This document shows, piece after piece, positions 39,117-49,062 of a DNA stretch of 64,000 bases. Source of the stretch: Citrobacter sp. On2M (GTDB taxonomy: Bacteria; Pseudomonadota; Gammaproteobacteria; Enterobacterales; Enterobacteriaceae); assembly GCF_018035235.1 (NCBI RefSeq), contig NZ_WPCV01000004.1, forward strand, positions 62,001 through 126,000. The letters run 5' to 3'. Under the pieces are notes generated by a model. That model saw only the letters and a list, made by a program, of their open reading frames with translations. It did not search any database and was not told where the DNA came from. The translations under genes were made by a program, and so were the position numbers. Positions within the stretch are counted from its first letter, which is position 1. Every line of letters starts with the position of its first letter.

Positions 39117-40022
39117 TTAATTGTGATAATGATGAACTTGTGAAATCTGAGCTAAGAACCAGGTGATGATCAGCAGATCGGCACAGCCTCCAGGGCTGAG
39201 ATTGCGTTCAATGCACTGTTGGTCGAACTGGCGCAGGTATTCGAGATCGGCAGGGGTGCGAATTCCCCCTTGCTGCAATAGTGTGGCGGCCTGTTGTTGT
39301 AGCCAGCGCAGACCTTCAGCGCCACCGCGAGAGGCCACGTTGGTATCGCCATTGATGGACATCAGCAGCAGTAACGTATCGAGTAACGCCAGTTCAGGAT
39401 CGCGCCCCTGTGCCAGCAGGGCACGGTAGTGCGGCAGAGCATGCTGGATGACTAACGGGTAACCCGCTTCGGCTTCACCTCGTGCGCCGGTTAATCCCAG
39501 TTGCTGATAAAGACGTTGGCCAGCCGTGAGTTGTTGATTATTCTGGCGCAGTTCGCGCTCGGTCAGGCCACGGCAAAATGCGGCTGCCGTAGAGCAAAGG
39601 ATTTCAGGGGTGACGGTCAGGCCTAGCTGGAGCAGGCGGCCAATGGCGGCACACAGTAGTCCCAGTGAAAAGATGCTCCCTTTATGGGTGTTCACCCCGG
39701 CGGTGGCGCGAAACATGTCGGCTTCGCAGGCCATGCCCAGCGGCCGCAGCCCTTGCAGCACATCTTCAGGCGACAATTGCGCGCTAAACGCCCCGTATTC
39801 AATAAAACGCGGCAGCCAGGCCTGAATCGCCTCAGCGCTGCGATGGAAATCTTCCAGCGCCATATCTTTATGTGCGCCGTTGTTAAAACGATCCACCAGA
39901 CCCGGTTTGGGCGACAGGTTGACTTCAGTCAACATGGCGCGCCACGCAAGCGTTGCGTAGGCATCCGGGAGATCCAGAGGAAGGACTGCGTTATGGGGTG
40001 ATGTTGCGGGAATCGGCATCAT
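39117..40022 (-). CDS. citG: Triphosphoribosyl-dephospho-CoA synthase CitG
   Basis: CitG makes 2'-(5''-triphosphoribosyl)-3'-dephospho-CoA, the precursor of the citrate lyase prosthetic group. The 301 residues (E. coli 292) contain [38 protein letters not shown] and [12 protein letters not shown]. The C-terminus extends past the E. coli end with SQVHHYHN, adding to the length difference. It overlaps the 3' end of citX by 32 bp. Confidence 0.95.
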   Translation of the reverse strand: MMPIPATSPHNAVLPLDLPDAYATLAWRAMLTEVNLSPKPGLVDRFNNGAHKDMALEDFHRSAEAIQAWLPRFIEYGAFSAQLSPEDVLQGLRPLGMACEADMFRATAGVNTHKGSIFSLGLLCAAIGRLLQLGLTVTPEILCSTAAAFCRGLTERELRQNNQQLTAGQRLYQQLGLTGARGEAEAGYPLVIQHALPHYRALLAQGRDPELALLDTLLLLMSINGDTNVASRGGAEGLRWLQQQAATLLQQGGIRTPADLEYLRQFDQQCIERNLSPGGCADLLIITWFLAQISQVHHYHN

Positions 40023-40545
40023 GCAGCAGTGCCTCCATTTGAGTCAGTAAATCGGAAAGCGCGTGAGTTTTACCCCGCGCACAGTCGGCAGCACTTTGCC
40101 CGCACAGCAGACAGCGACGGGCAGGGAGTGCGAAATGACGCCGGGACAGAATTTCCCCTTCTGGGGTCAGGACATCGATGTCCCACAACCGTCCCAGCGG
40201 GTGAGAATGCTCAAGCTCAATGGTGGCGAGCTTGAGGTCATGGGCCGGAGCCTCAATAGACAAAAGACCTTCCGGACCGCTGGCCGAAACCAGCGCTGTT
40301 TGCTCCCTGATAATCCAGGCAGATTTTTCTGCCAGTGCGAGCAGGGCGGTTACGCCGTGATTAAAGATGCGACGGGTTAATGCGCTGTCTTTAATCGGAC
40401 CCGGTGCAACCACAGTGAATGAGACCAGTGGCGCGTGGTGGCGCGTCAGCCAGGCATGTTGCCTTGCTTGTCTCTCATCGCGGCTGGCGAGCAGCTCGGG
40501 AATCGAAACCGCGTGTTGGGTGGCGAATTCAGGGAGCAGGTGCAT
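39991..40545 (-). CDS. citX: Apo-citrate lyase phosphoribosyl-dephospho-CoA transferase CitX
   Basis: CitX transfers the prosthetic group made by CitG to Ser14 of CitD. The 184-residue protein has the nucleotidyltransferase motif [11 protein letters not shown] and a Cys cluster [16 protein letters not shown]. Its start is 3 bp after the citF stop, and its end overlaps citG by 32 bp. Confidence 0.95.
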   Translation of the reverse strand: MHLLPEFATQHAVSIPELLASRDERQARQHAWLTRHHAPLVSFTVVAPGPIKDSALTRRIFNHGVTALLALAEKSAWIIREQTALVSASGPEGLLSIEAPAHDLKLATIELEHSHPLGRLWDIDVLTPEGEILSRRHFALPARRCLLCGQSAADCARGKTHALSDLLTQMEALLHDADSRNITP

Positions 40546-40548
40546 GGC

Positions 40549-42081
40549 TTATTCCTTCACCTGATGCACAACGTCAATCACCGAGCCATCGCGATAACGC
40601 ACAACGGCAATCACACGATCGGTGAATTCGATAGCGCGTGGTTGACCAGTAAGTTGCTGAGCTCGTTCGCGCAGCCATTCAATGGATACCACTTTCATAC
40701 CAGCTTCTTTCAGACGTTCTGCCAGTTCAGGACGCGCAGGGTTGACGGCGATACCGTGGTCAGTGACCAGGATATCGACGCTGGAGCCCGGCGTTACGCA
40801 GGTCAGGACGTTATCAACCAGCGTCGGAATGCGTCCGCGAACCAGTGGAGCAACAATGATGGAGAGCGCAGCGGCAACTGCGGTATCGCAGTGACCACCG
40901 GATGCGCCGCGCAGTACGCCGTCAGAGCCGGTCAGGACGTTAACGTTGAAGCTGGTGTCAACTTCCAGCGCACTCAGTACCACGACGTCCAGACGATCGA
41001 CAGATGCGCCTTTCGAGCCCCAGTTGGCATACTGGTTGGCACTGATTTCAATGTGGTTTGGGTTGCGGGCCAGCGACTCAGCCGCGTTACGGTCGAAGCT
41101 CTGCACGTCCAGCAGTTTGCGGATCAGACCTTTTTCGTGCAGATCCACGATGGTGGCGGTGATGCCGCCCAGCGCGAAGTCAGCACGGATATCGCGGCTG
41201 CGCATTTTGTCTTCCAGGAAACGCGTCACGGCCAAAGAGGCGCCGCCGGTTCCTGTCTGCAGTGAGAAGCCTTCATTGAAGTAGCCGGAGTTAACAATGA
41301 CGTCTGCTGCGCTACGGGCGATTAACAGTTCACGTGGGTTGGTGGTCATGCGGGTCGCATCAGCACCGATTTTGTCTGCATCGCCAACCTGATCGATCTG
41401 GACGATCAGATCCACCTGATCCTGCGTAATGCTCGCCGGGTTATGTGGGTAGGTCAGTAGCTGTTCTGTCAGCAGGACAACCTGTTTTGCGTTTTCGGCA
41501 TCAACGCGGGCATAGCCCAGTGAGCCGCAGCATGCTTTACCGGTATAACCGTTGGCGTTACCAAACTGATCGCAGGACGGTACGCCGAGGAAGGCGACAT
41601 CAATGCTGAGTTCGCCGCTTTGTACCAGGTGTACACGGCCACCGTGGGAGTGGATCTGGACTGGTTCTGCCAGCAGGCCACGGGAGATCTCTTCCGCCAG
41701 CGGGCCACGCAACCCGGAGGTATAAATACGGCTGACTACACCCTGACGGATGTGCTCAACCAGTGGAGCATGGCAATCGCTCAGAGAGCTGGAGGCCAGC
41801 GTCAGGTTTTTGAAACCCATCCTGGCGATGGCGTCCATCACCAGGTTAATCGTCAGATCGCCACCGCGGAAAGCGTGGTGGAAAGAGATGGTCATGCCAT
41901 CCTGTAAACCCGAACGACGAATGGCGTCTTCCAGGTTAGCGCACAGCTTTTTGTCGCGCGGTTTTTGCGCCTGTAATTCTACTTTTGCGGTGCTCTGATA
42001 AGCGGAAAGCTCACTTTCTGCATGACGGCTCCAGGTCGCCACGCGATCCTGGCGTTGAGACTGTTCGATTTTCTGCGTCAT
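40549..42081 (-). CDS. citF: Citrate lyase alpha subunit CitF
   Basis: CitF exchanges acetyl for citryl on the acyl carrier CitD (citrate-ACP transferase). The 510 residues equal E. coli CitF. Recognisable stretches are TISFHHAFRGGDLTIN, GLRGPLAEEISRG, NTGTGGASLAVTRFLE-like SLQTGTGGASLAV, and GASGGHCDTAVAA. It begins 9 bp after citE in the operon. Confidence 0.97.
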   Translation of the reverse strand: MTQKIEQSQRQDRVATWSRHAESELSAYQSTAKVELQAQKPRDKKLCANLEDAIRRSGLQDGMTISFHHAFRGGDLTINLVMDAIARMGFKNLTLASSSLSDCHAPLVEHIRQGVVSRIYTSGLRGPLAEEISRGLLAEPVQIHSHGGRVHLVQSGELSIDVAFLGVPSCDQFGNANGYTGKACCGSLGYARVDAENAKQVVLLTEQLLTYPHNPASITQDQVDLIVQIDQVGDADKIGADATRMTTNPRELLIARSAADVIVNSGYFNEGFSLQTGTGGASLAVTRFLEDKMRSRDIRADFALGGITATIVDLHEKGLIRKLLDVQSFDRNAAESLARNPNHIEISANQYANWGSKGASVDRLDVVVLSALEVDTSFNVNVLTGSDGVLRGASGGHCDTAVAAALSIIVAPLVRGRIPTLVDNVLTCVTPGSSVDILVTDHGIAVNPARPELAERLKEAGMKVVSIEWLRERAQQLTGQPRAIEFTDRVIAVVRYRDGSVIDVVHQVKE

Positions 42082-42090
42082 TTTTTTGCC

Positions 42091-42999
42091 TTATTCTTCG
42101 CGAATGCCTGAAAGTTCTGCACGGGAGATAACCAGAAGGGCGCGCTCGATAACCGGGCTGTCGACCATTTTGCCGTTGAGGGAAACTACGCCACGACCCT
42201 CGCGAGCGGCGGCTTCAGCGGCCTCCACGACCAGGCGCGCATGAGCCAGCTCTTTGCGCGTTGGGGCGTACAGGTTGTGCAGGAGTTCGATCTGGCGCGG
42301 GTTGATCAGCGATTTACCGTCAAAACCCAACTGCTTGATGTGTGCAGCTTCGTGCAGGAAACCTGCTTCGTTGTTGGCATCGGAATACACGGTGTCGAAC
42401 GCCTGAATACCGGCAGAGCGTGCCGCCTGCAAAATAGAACAGCGGGCAAACAGCAGTTCAGTACCCTCCGGCGAGCGCTCAGTACGCAGGTTACGCACAT
42501 AATCTTCCGCACCCAGAGCAATGCCGATCAGACGCTCGGAAGCGTGGGCAATTTCTACCGCGCGGGTAATGCCTAACGGCGATTCGATAGCGGCTAACAG
42601 ACCGGTGCTGCCGGGCTCACGGCCACAGGCTTTCTCGATACGCAGAATTTCGCTTTCGATGTCGATGACATCCTGCGCGGTATCAGTTTTCGGTAAACGC
42701 ACGATGTCTGCACCACCGCGTACCACGGCTTCGAGATCGTTAATGCCCCATTCGGAGTCGAGGGCGTTTACACGCACGATAGTTTCAACGTCGTGATACA
42801 GCGGATGCTGCAGGGCGTGATACACCATACGGCGGGCAGTATCTTTCTCGCGCAGCGCGACGGAGTCTTCGAGGTCGAACATCAACGCATCTGCCGGGTA
42901 GATGAACGAGTTGCTGACCATGGCGGCATTGGCACCAGGTACGAACAGCATGCTGCGGCGGGTACGGGTTTTACGTTGTTGTAAAGATGCGGAAATCAC
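42091..42999 (-). CDS. citE: Citrate lyase beta subunit CitE
   Basis: CitE cleaves citryl-ACP to oxaloacetate and acetyl-ACP. The 302-residue protein has the HpcH/HpaI-type fold with [14 protein letters not shown], the Mg-binding Asp in [17 protein letters not shown] and Glu in [10 protein letters not shown]. The start is a GTG at 42999 overlapping the citD stop (GTGA) with GGGAGG 7 nt upstream. It yields [10 protein letters not shown], matching the E. coli N-terminus; the nearest ATG would add five unconserved residues. Confidence 0.95.
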   Translation of the reverse strand: MISASLQQRKTRTRRSMLFVPGANAAMVSNSFIYPADALMFDLEDSVALREKDTARRMVYHALQHPLYHDVETIVRVNALDSEWGINDLEAVVRGGADIVRLPKTDTAQDVIDIESEILRIEKACGREPGSTGLLAAIESPLGITRAVEIAHASERLIGIALGAEDYVRNLRTERSPEGTELLFARCSILQAARSAGIQAFDTVYSDANNEAGFLHEAAHIKQLGFDGKSLINPRQIELLHNLYAPTRKELAHARLVVEAAEAAAREGRGVVSLNGKMVDSPVIERALLVISRAELSGIREE

Positions 43000-43292
43000 T
43001 GGCAATCCTCCCATGGCAGTGCCGAAATACCACCAGCGCGGGCCAGTAGTGCTTCCAGTCGCGCACGTAAAATGCAGTCCAGTGCGCCTTTATCATCAAC
43101 ATTTAATTGCACGCCGCGTACGTTGTAGCGGGACAGAACGTCCAGAATGGTGGTCCGGATGGCATCACCGAACTGTTTTTCGACGCTACTGTTAACCTGC
43201 AGGTCAATATCCTGCGAATCGAGTGGGGCGATGCGAATCATCACATCACCGGACTCAAGTGTGCCTGCGACGGCTGCCTGGTTTATTTTCAT
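42996..43292 (-). CDS. citD: Citrate lyase acyl carrier protein (gamma) CitD
   Basis: CitD is the acyl carrier subunit carrying the phosphoribosyl-dephospho-CoA thiol. It is 98 residues, as in E. coli. The attachment site is Ser14 in [12 protein letters not shown]. It overlaps citC and citE by 4 bp each. Confidence 0.96.
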   Translation of the reverse strand: MKINQAAVAGTLESGDVMIRIAPLDSQDIDLQVNSSVEKQFGDAIRTTILDVLSRYNVRGVQLNVDDKGALDCILRARLEALLARAGGISALPWEDCQ

Positions 43293-44365
43293 TTTTCACC
43301 TGTTGCTAATGCGGGGGTATTTTGGCGGACTGCCGCACCCGATGAGGCTCGTTCAACCATGCTTTGCAAGTAGTGCAGCGTGGCGTCAGGGACCAGGGAT
43401 GCGATAGCCGTGAGATCTTTTTTAACCAGCAGCTTGCGCACCCAGGAGGCGGAAATCGGCATCTCCTGGAAACACAGCCGCTCAATTTCCACCAGTTCAA
43501 TTGGTGGGGCGGGAAGCGTTGGGGTCTCCAGCCAGTAACGCATATCGTTGTTGTACTGGGAGGTGACGGTGCAATACGGCTCGGTACCGACGAAGCGGTG
43601 CGTAACGCCGAGAGCCGGGGCCAGATATTGGCGGAAGATTTTCAGGTCAATTTCGGTGTAGCAGTGGTTAATAACGCTCTGCTCTTTGATGAAGTAGCAC
43701 GGGAATGTGGCGCGGGAAATGATATATTCCGAACCGCGATGCACGGTTAAACGTGGAATGTCTTTTGTTCCTTTAAGCACCAGATCCAGTCGGTCTTCAT
43801 ACGGAAAACGCGAGGTATCCTCTTTGACCAAAAACAGATGCAGCCAGTCACATTGTGCGGCTGCCTGTTGGATCAGAAAACGGTGTCCGTTGGTGAAGGG
43901 GTTGGCGTTCATGACGATACAACCAATTTTTTTCCCTTCACGACGCAGTTTTGCCAGAGATTCAGCGTAACGCTTCAGACGCGTGGTGCTGTTTTCCATC
44001 AGCACCATAATGCCGGGAACGCTGGTCAGCGTAGAAAAGCCACACTGTTTAAACAGCGATTCGTACTCGGTTTTGGTATAGATGAAGAGGTGCGTACAGT
44101 GGCGCTCATAGGCGAGGTTGATTAACTCGGTCGCCAGTGTCAGCGCTAAGCCTTCGCCGCGTACGGATTCGCAGATGGCGACACACTTAATGATATTGCC
44201 AGCAATACCGCCACAGGCGATCAGGCGGTCATCACGGGTGACGGTGATAAATACTTCGACGGTGGTATCAACGCTCAAATCATTTTCTTTCAGAAATTGC
44301 GCGATAGCCGCCATCTTTTTATTTTCTGAGCGTTTAACTTGCGTGAATATATTATTACCGAACAT
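43289..44365 (-). CDS. citC: Citrate lyase ligase CitC
   Basis: CitC acetylates the CitD prosthetic thiol with ATP and acetate to activate citrate lyase. The 358-residue protein has an N-terminal GNAT-like domain ([18 protein letters not shown]) and a C-terminal nucleotidyltransferase domain with the motif [14 protein letters not shown] and a late [10 protein letters not shown]. The ATG at 44365 (MFGNNIF) matches E. coli CitC; an upstream in-frame extension is rejected. It leads the operon and diverges from dpiBA. Confidence 0.95.
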   Translation of the reverse strand: MFGNNIFTQVKRSENKKMAAIAQFLKENDLSVDTTVEVFITVTRDDRLIACGGIAGNIIKCVAICESVRGEGLALTLATELINLAYERHCTHLFIYTKTEYESLFKQCGFSTLTSVPGIMVLMENSTTRLKRYAESLAKLRREGKKIGCIVMNANPFTNGHRFLIQQAAAQCDWLHLFLVKEDTSRFPYEDRLDLVLKGTKDIPRLTVHRGSEYIISRATFPCYFIKEQSVINHCYTEIDLKIFRQYLAPALGVTHRFVGTEPYCTVTSQYNNDMRYWLETPTLPAPPIELVEIERLCFQEMPISASWVRKLLVKKDLTAIASLVPDATLHYLQSMVERASSGAAVRQNTPALATGEK

Positions 44366-44757
44366 AGTGAAAAGAGTCCCGATGCTATATTTTGTTACTG
44401 GGTTTCTGTTTTTGTTGCTCCGCTTAGCAACTTGATAACGTTTTGTTCGCAATTGAAGGGAATGGTTTTTTATTACCGAGTATTTCTTTTTTTCCCTGAT
44501 GCATACATCGTAAGGGGTATTTTGGAGGTAATTTTTGATTTATTTCACAATAAGTTAGAAGGTTTTAATGTGTTTTATGGTTTTAAGTTTTTTAATTAAT
44601 TTAACCCCCAAATAACCGGTGGTTTTTATTTGTTTAATTGATTTAAGGTGGGGAATCTGCAACGATCTTGCTTTATACCGTAACGTGTAAATAGAACATT
44701 TTAATTACAACTACAATGATAAATAAGTTTTGGTTAATGTCGGTGAGGGAAGGGGTG
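44366..44757. promoter_or_regulatory. Divergent citC-dpiB promoter region
   Basis: This 392-bp AT-rich region holds no gene. It contains a CRP-like site TTTGA-TTTATT-TCACA (44534-44549) and several AT-rich stretches of the kind bound by DpiA. In E. coli DpiA activates both operons from here, and CRP and anaerobiosis also contribute. The specific sites are inferred. Confidence 0.55.
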
Positions 44758-46419
44758 ATGACAGAACAGAAAAATAAAACAAGGTTTCCTTTTTTTCGTC
44801 GCCTGGCATTTCCATTGCGTATCTTTCTGCTTATTTTGGTCGTTTCCGTTTTTATTATCGCCGCGCTAGCGCAATACTTTACCGCCAGCTTTGAGGATTA
44901 TCTGGCAACGCATGTCCGAGATATGGCGATGAACCAGGCCAAAATCATCGCCTCTAACGACAGTATCATCACTGCGGTGAAACATCGCGATTACAAGCGT
45001 CTGGCGACCATTGCCGACAAACTGCAGAGCGGGACTGACTTTGACTATGTGGTTATCGGGGATACCCACTCTATCCGGCTTTATCATCCGAATCCGGAAA
45101 AAATTGGCTACCCGATGCAGTTCACCAAGCCTGGTGCGCTGGAAAAAGGGGAGAGTTATTTTATTACCGGCAAAGGGTCGATCGGGATGGCGATGCGCGC
45201 CAAAACCCCGATCTTTGACAACGATGGTAAAATCATTGGTGTGGTCTCCATTGGCTATCTAATCAGTAAAATCGACAGCTGGCGTTCGGACTTTTTACTC
45301 CCCATGGCAGGGGTGTTTATTCTGTTGTTGCTGGTACTGATGCTGCTCTCCTGGTTCTTTGCCGCCCATATTCGGCGGCAGATGTTGGGGATGGAGCCCA
45401 AACAAATCGCGCGGGTGGTGCGCCAACAGGAAGCGCTCTTCAGCTCGGTGTATGAAGGGTTGATTGCCGTGGATCCTGATGGATATATCACCGCAATAAA
45501 CCGCAGCGCGAGGAAGATGCTGGGGTTGTCTTCACCTGGGCGAAAGTGGCTGGGAAAACCGGTTAGCGAGGTGGTTAAACCTGCAGACTTTTTTACCCAG
45601 CAGATTGCGGAAAAACGTCAGGACGCAATGGTGAACTTTAATGGCCTGAGCGTTATCGCCAACCGGGAGGCGATTCGCTCCGGCGATGAGCTGCTCGGCG
45701 CCATCATCAGTTTTCGTAGTAAAGATGAAATTGCTACCCTTAATGCGCAATTAACGCAAATCAAACAGTATGTAGAAAGCCTGAGAACGCTGCGCCATGA
45801 GCATCTGAACTGGATGTCGACCATTAATGGCCTGCTGCAAATGAAAGAATATGATCGGGTTCTGGCAATGGTGCAGGGGGAATCCCAGGCGCAGCAGCAG
45901 CTGATTGACAGCCTGCGCGGTGCGTTTGCCGATCGCCAGGTCGCTGGTCTCTTATTTGGCAAGGTGCAGCGCGCGCGGGAGCTGGGCCTTACTATGATCA
46001 TCGTTCCTGGCAGCCAGTTGCATCAACTCCCCGAGGGGCTGGATAGCACAGAGTTTGCAGCAATTGTTGGCAATCTGCTTGATAATGCATTTGAAGCGAG
46101 TTTGCGCACCCAGCAAGGCAACAAGGTCGTCGAACTCTATTTGAGTGATGAAGGGGATGACGTCGTCATCGAAGTTGCCGATCAGGGATGCGGTGTGCCG
46201 GACGCGCTACGTGAAAAAATATTTGAGCAGGGTGTGAGCACCCGTACCGATGAACCCGGTGAACATGGCATCGGTTTGTATCTGATTGCAAGTTATGTGA
46301 GGCGCTGTGATGGGGTGATTACGCTCGAAGATAACTCCCCTTGCGGTACCTTATTTTCTTTATTTCTTCCGAAAGTGAAAAAAAATAATGACGGAACCAT
46401 TAACGCTGTTGATCGTTGA
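44758..46419 (+). CDS. dpiB: Citrate sensor histidine kinase DpiB (CitA)
   Basis: DpiB is the membrane sensor of extracellular citrate. The 553 residues comprise TM1 at about 21-41, a periplasmic PAS-like sensor, TM2 at about 180-202, a cytosolic PAS domain (SSVYEGLIAVDPDGYITAIN) and a CitA/DcuS-type kinase core. The phospho-acceptor is His347 in LRHEHLNWM. The ATP-binding region has NLLDNAFEAS and GEHGIGLYLI. The ATG at 44758 follows a GGGAAGGGG purine run. The gene overlaps dpiA by 32 bp. Confidence 0.95.
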   Translation: MTEQKNKTRFPFFRRLAFPLRIFLLILVVSVFIIAALAQYFTASFEDYLATHVRDMAMNQAKIIASNDSIITAVKHRDYKRLATIADKLQSGTDFDYVVIGDTHSIRLYHPNPEKIGYPMQFTKPGALEKGESYFITGKGSIGMAMRAKTPIFDNDGKIIGVVSIGYLISKIDSWRSDFLLPMAGVFILLLLVLMLLSWFFAAHIRRQMLGMEPKQIARVVRQQEALFSSVYEGLIAVDPDGYITAINRSARKMLGLSSPGRKWLGKPVSEVVKPADFFTQQIAEKRQDAMVNFNGLSVIANREAIRSGDELLGAIISFRSKDEIATLNAQLTQIKQYVESLRTLRHEHLNWMSTINGLLQMKEYDRVLAMVQGESQAQQQLIDSLRGAFADRQVAGLLFGKVQRARELGLTMIIVPGSQLHQLPEGLDSTEFAAIVGNLLDNAFEASLRTQQGNKVVELYLSDEGDDVVIEVADQGCGVPDALREKIFEQGVSTRTDEPGEHGIGLYLIASYVRRCDGVITLEDNSPCGTLFSLFLPKVKKNNDGTINAVDR

Positions 46420-47068
46420 GGATGAAACGCTACTGGCGGAAATGCATGCTGAATATATCCGCCATATACCCGGATTTAGCCAGATATGGCTGGCGGGTAA
46501 TCTTGCACAGGCAAGGATGATGATTGAGCGTTTTAAACCCGGTCTGATACTGCTCGATAACTACTTGCCGGACGGCAAGGGAATTACGTTGTTGCATGAG
46601 CTGACTCAGGCGCGCTATCCGGGCGGCATCGTGTTTACCACGGCTGCCAGCGATATGGAAACGGTCTCCGAGGCTGTGCGCAGCGGCGCGTTTGATTACC
46701 TGGTCAAACCCATAGCCTACGAGCGCCTGGGGCAGACGCTGACGCGCTATCAACAGCGCAGACGCATGCTGGCCGGTAATGACAGCGCCAGTCAAAAACA
46801 GATTGACGAAATGTTTAATGCCTATGCCCGTGGCGAGCCGAAAGGTGATTTGCCGACCGGGATTGATGCGTTAACCCTGAATGCGGTGTTGAAGTTATTT
46901 GCCGATCCGACGGTACAGCACACAGCGGAAACGATCGCTCAGGCTCTCACCATCAGCCGTACCACCTCCAGGCGCTACCTCGAGTACTGTGCCAGCCGTC
47001 ATTTGATTATTGCGGAAATTATTCACGGTAAAGTAGGCAGACCGCAGCGTATTTATCACGGCGGTTAA
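46388..47068 (+). CDS. dpiA: Response regulator DpiA (CitB)
   Basis: DpiA is the response regulator partner of DpiB. The 226 residues have a receiver domain with Asp57 in LILLDNYLPDG, acidic residues EDE at 11-13 and the conserved Lys in LVKPIAYERLGQ. The C-terminal helix-turn-helix contains TAETIAQALTISRTTSRRYLEYC. It activates the cit operon. Length matches E. coli DpiA. Confidence 0.96.
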   Translation: MTEPLTLLIVEDETLLAEMHAEYIRHIPGFSQIWLAGNLAQARMMIERFKPGLILLDNYLPDGKGITLLHELTQARYPGGIVFTTAASDMETVSEAVRSGAFDYLVKPIAYERLGQTLTRYQQRRRMLAGNDSASQKQIDEMFNAYARGEPKGDLPTGIDALTLNAVLKLFADPTVQHTAETIAQALTISRTTSRRYLEYCASRHLIIAEIIHGKVGRPQRIYHGG

Positions 47069-47071
47069 TAC

Positions 47072-47188
47072 ACGTCATCCTTTAAGCTGCCACTTTGTTG
47101 GCGGCGTGAAGAAACCCCAGTCACATAGTTATCTATGCTCCTGGGGATGTCTTCACTTGCCGCCTCAATGCAGCTTAAATGATTTTGT
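47072..47188. repeat. ERIC element between dpiA and dcuC
   Basis: Terminal inverted repeats TTTAAGCTGC (47081-47090) and GCAGCTTAAA (47170-47179) flank the characteristic ERIC core. That core is CCCCAG(TCAC) at 47115-47120 paired with CTGGGG at 47141-47146, followed by CTTGCCGCCT. The element fills nearly all of the 149-bp gap between the convergent dpiA and dcuC genes. Confidence 0.85.
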
Positions 47189-47217
47189 GTATCACGGTCA
47201 GATAATGAAAGTTATCG

Positions 47218-48600
47218 TCAACCGCCAATCAGAGCAGACGTAGCGGGTACCATCACTTCAGTGGCGATAATCACCACCAGCAGTCCAACCAGAACCGGAA
47301 CCGAGGTACGTTTAACTACTTCGAACGGAGATATTTTTGCCATACCTGCGACAGCGACAACCACGCCGGAGACCGGGGAGATGGTGCGTCCAAGATTTGA
47401 TGCCTGCAACATCGGGATAGCAAGATATGCTGGGTTAATGCCAGAAGAGTGAGCCAGTTTAGGGATCATCTCAACGAAGGCATAGAACGGTGCGTTACCG
47501 GAACCTGTGGTCATTGCCGCCAGCATGGTCAGGATAACCAGCACCAGCATCAGAATAATACTCGCTGAGCCAAACGAGGTGGCGATAGAAATCAGGCTCT
47601 GAATAAAGCCGATAGTGCTCAAGCCCTGGGCAAATACACCCGCCGCGACGAGCAGCATCACTACGTTAGCAAAGGCGTCCGCCATGCCCCGGTAAGCGAC
47701 TTCCAGACCTGAAAACACCTTCTGGGTGTTGAATCCGCGCACAAATTCCAGAACAGCAGCGATGAGCATGCACAGCACCAGAATTGTGATGATGTGCAGT
47801 TGTGGACCCCATTTACCATCAAAAATCAGCACGCCAACGATCGGTGTAAACGGCAGGATGGCATAAAACGACGGAGCGGTAGTGGTGATTTCTGCCACGT
47901 CTAACATTTCGTGAGAAATGTGCTCTTTTTTATCCAGGTAGCGCTGCCAGAAAAAGTGGGCAATCGCCATAGCAATGATGGCGGCAATGGAAATCGGCAA
48001 AGTGGTTTTAAACGCGAAATCGATGAGCGGCATTTCTGCGGCTTTTGCCGCTAGCACCACATCACCGGATGTCGGCGAAAGAATAATAGCAGCAGGAGAG
48101 GCACAAATAGCCGCTGCAGCGCCACGGCTGATTCCAACGTTAACCATGACCGGGAACAGCGTTGCCATCAGCAATACGCCCAGGCCGGTAGCTGACGAGA
48201 CGGCCAGGGACATCAGACAGGCGACAAAATAGGCGGCAATCATAAGCAGATAAGGTGAATTGATGTACTGCAGCGGCTTAGAGGCAAGCTTAACTACCAT
48301 ATCGTTTGCACCAATATGCGTCATATAGGCAGCAAAACCACACAGCATCATAATCATCATGCCGAGATCGCCACCACGGCTCATCAGCAAAATTTTAATA
48401 TATTCAACAATATCTGTTGCGGTATAGCCCGTCGTTGCCGCGCTGGACGGCAAAACTTTATGCCCCATCAGCGCACTGATAATCAGCAAAACCAGACCAC
48501 CAACAAACAGTACGCCTGTGGCTGAATAACCTTTAATGATGTAGCGCGCCACACCCACAATAACCACAACCCCAATAAGGAGTTCAATAATTGTCAACAT
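47218..48600 (-). CDS. dcuC: Anaerobic C4-dicarboxylate transporter DcuC
   Basis: DcuC is an inner-membrane carrier that mainly exports succinate during fermentation. The 460-residue protein (E. coli 461) has about twelve membrane segments and the DcuC-family stretches SSATGLGVLLMATLFPV, AAAICASPAAIILSPTSGD and NLGRTISPVSGVVVAVAG. It complements CitT, because citrate fermentation makes succinate. An FNR-like site lies upstream. Confidence 0.95.
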   Translation of the reverse strand: MLTIIELLIGVVVIVGVARYIIKGYSATGVLFVGGLVLLIISALMGHKVLPSSAATTGYTATDIVEYIKILLMSRGGDLGMMIMMLCGFAAYMTHIGANDMVVKLASKPLQYINSPYLLMIAAYFVACLMSLAVSSATGLGVLLMATLFPVMVNVGISRGAAAAICASPAAIILSPTSGDVVLAAKAAEMPLIDFAFKTTLPISIAAIIAMAIAHFFWQRYLDKKEHISHEMLDVAEITTTAPSFYAILPFTPIVGVLIFDGKWGPQLHIITILVLCMLIAAVLEFVRGFNTQKVFSGLEVAYRGMADAFANVVMLLVAAGVFAQGLSTIGFIQSLISIATSFGSASIILMLVLVILTMLAAMTTGSGNAPFYAFVEMIPKLAHSSGINPAYLAIPMLQASNLGRTISPVSGVVVAVAGMAKISPFEVVKRTSVPVLVGLLVVIIATEVMVPATSALIGG

Positions 48601-48693
48601 TGTTTCCCCTGTCGCATTGCTGCCCGGAAAGTAAAAAAACTAAAAAAAGTAAAAAGTGGTGACAGAATGTGCCTAATAAACTGATAACTCTTG

Positions 48694-48707
48694 CTGATTG
48701 AAATCAA
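48694..48707 (-). promoter_or_regulatory. FNR-like site upstream of dcuC
   Basis: The 14-mer CTGATTGAAATCAA matches TTGAT-N4-ATCAA at 9 of 10 positions and lies about 95-107 bp before the dcuC start. FNR activation of dcuC is known in E. coli. Confidence 0.6.
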
Positions 48708-48996
48708 TAAAAATACGGATTAAAGCGATAGCTAAGTCGTTTTTTCAGCATCGCGGCAAACAAAAGAATCTCACAATAAAAAACTGTGATGCGCAGCACT
48801 GATGTGAGTGTTTTGTAGCTATATTGATTCCAATTTGTTAATTTATTGTGATTTTATTTAACTTTTTCCGGAGGGAAGAGCAATTTATTGGCAATAAAGA
48901 GAAAATAGTTCCTCTGAGATGGCTCAATATATAAAGGGATAATTATCTTAAAAATTATAGGCTGAGGATTATTCTGATTTTTTATTTGTGCGTTTT

Positions 48997-49013
48997 TGTT
49001 AAGCTAACATTAA
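48997..49013 (+). promoter_or_regulatory. Imperfect PhoP-box-like repeat upstream of pagP
   Basis: TGTTAA-N5-CATTAA resembles the PhoP direct repeat TGTTTA-N5-TGTTTA and lies 50 bp before pagP, a known PhoP-regulated gene. The match is imperfect. Confidence 0.35.
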
Positions 49014-49062
49014 GGTTGGGTTTGCTAAAATTAGTAATAAATCCCAGGATGGTAATTAAGTT

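Larger units (their letters stand above)
48601..49062. other. dcuC-pagP divergent intergenic region
   Basis: This 462-bp AT-rich region holds no convincing ORF. It contains an FNR-like site upstream of dcuC and an imperfect PhoP-box-like repeat upstream of pagP, listed separately. Long AT-rich stretches between suggest promoter and nucleoid-protein binding. Confidence 0.6.

Noticed and set aside
40435-41265. 276-codon plus-strand ORF opposite citX/citF
   Set aside because: It is antisense to conserved citrate lyase genes; an open frame on the complementary strand is common at this base composition.
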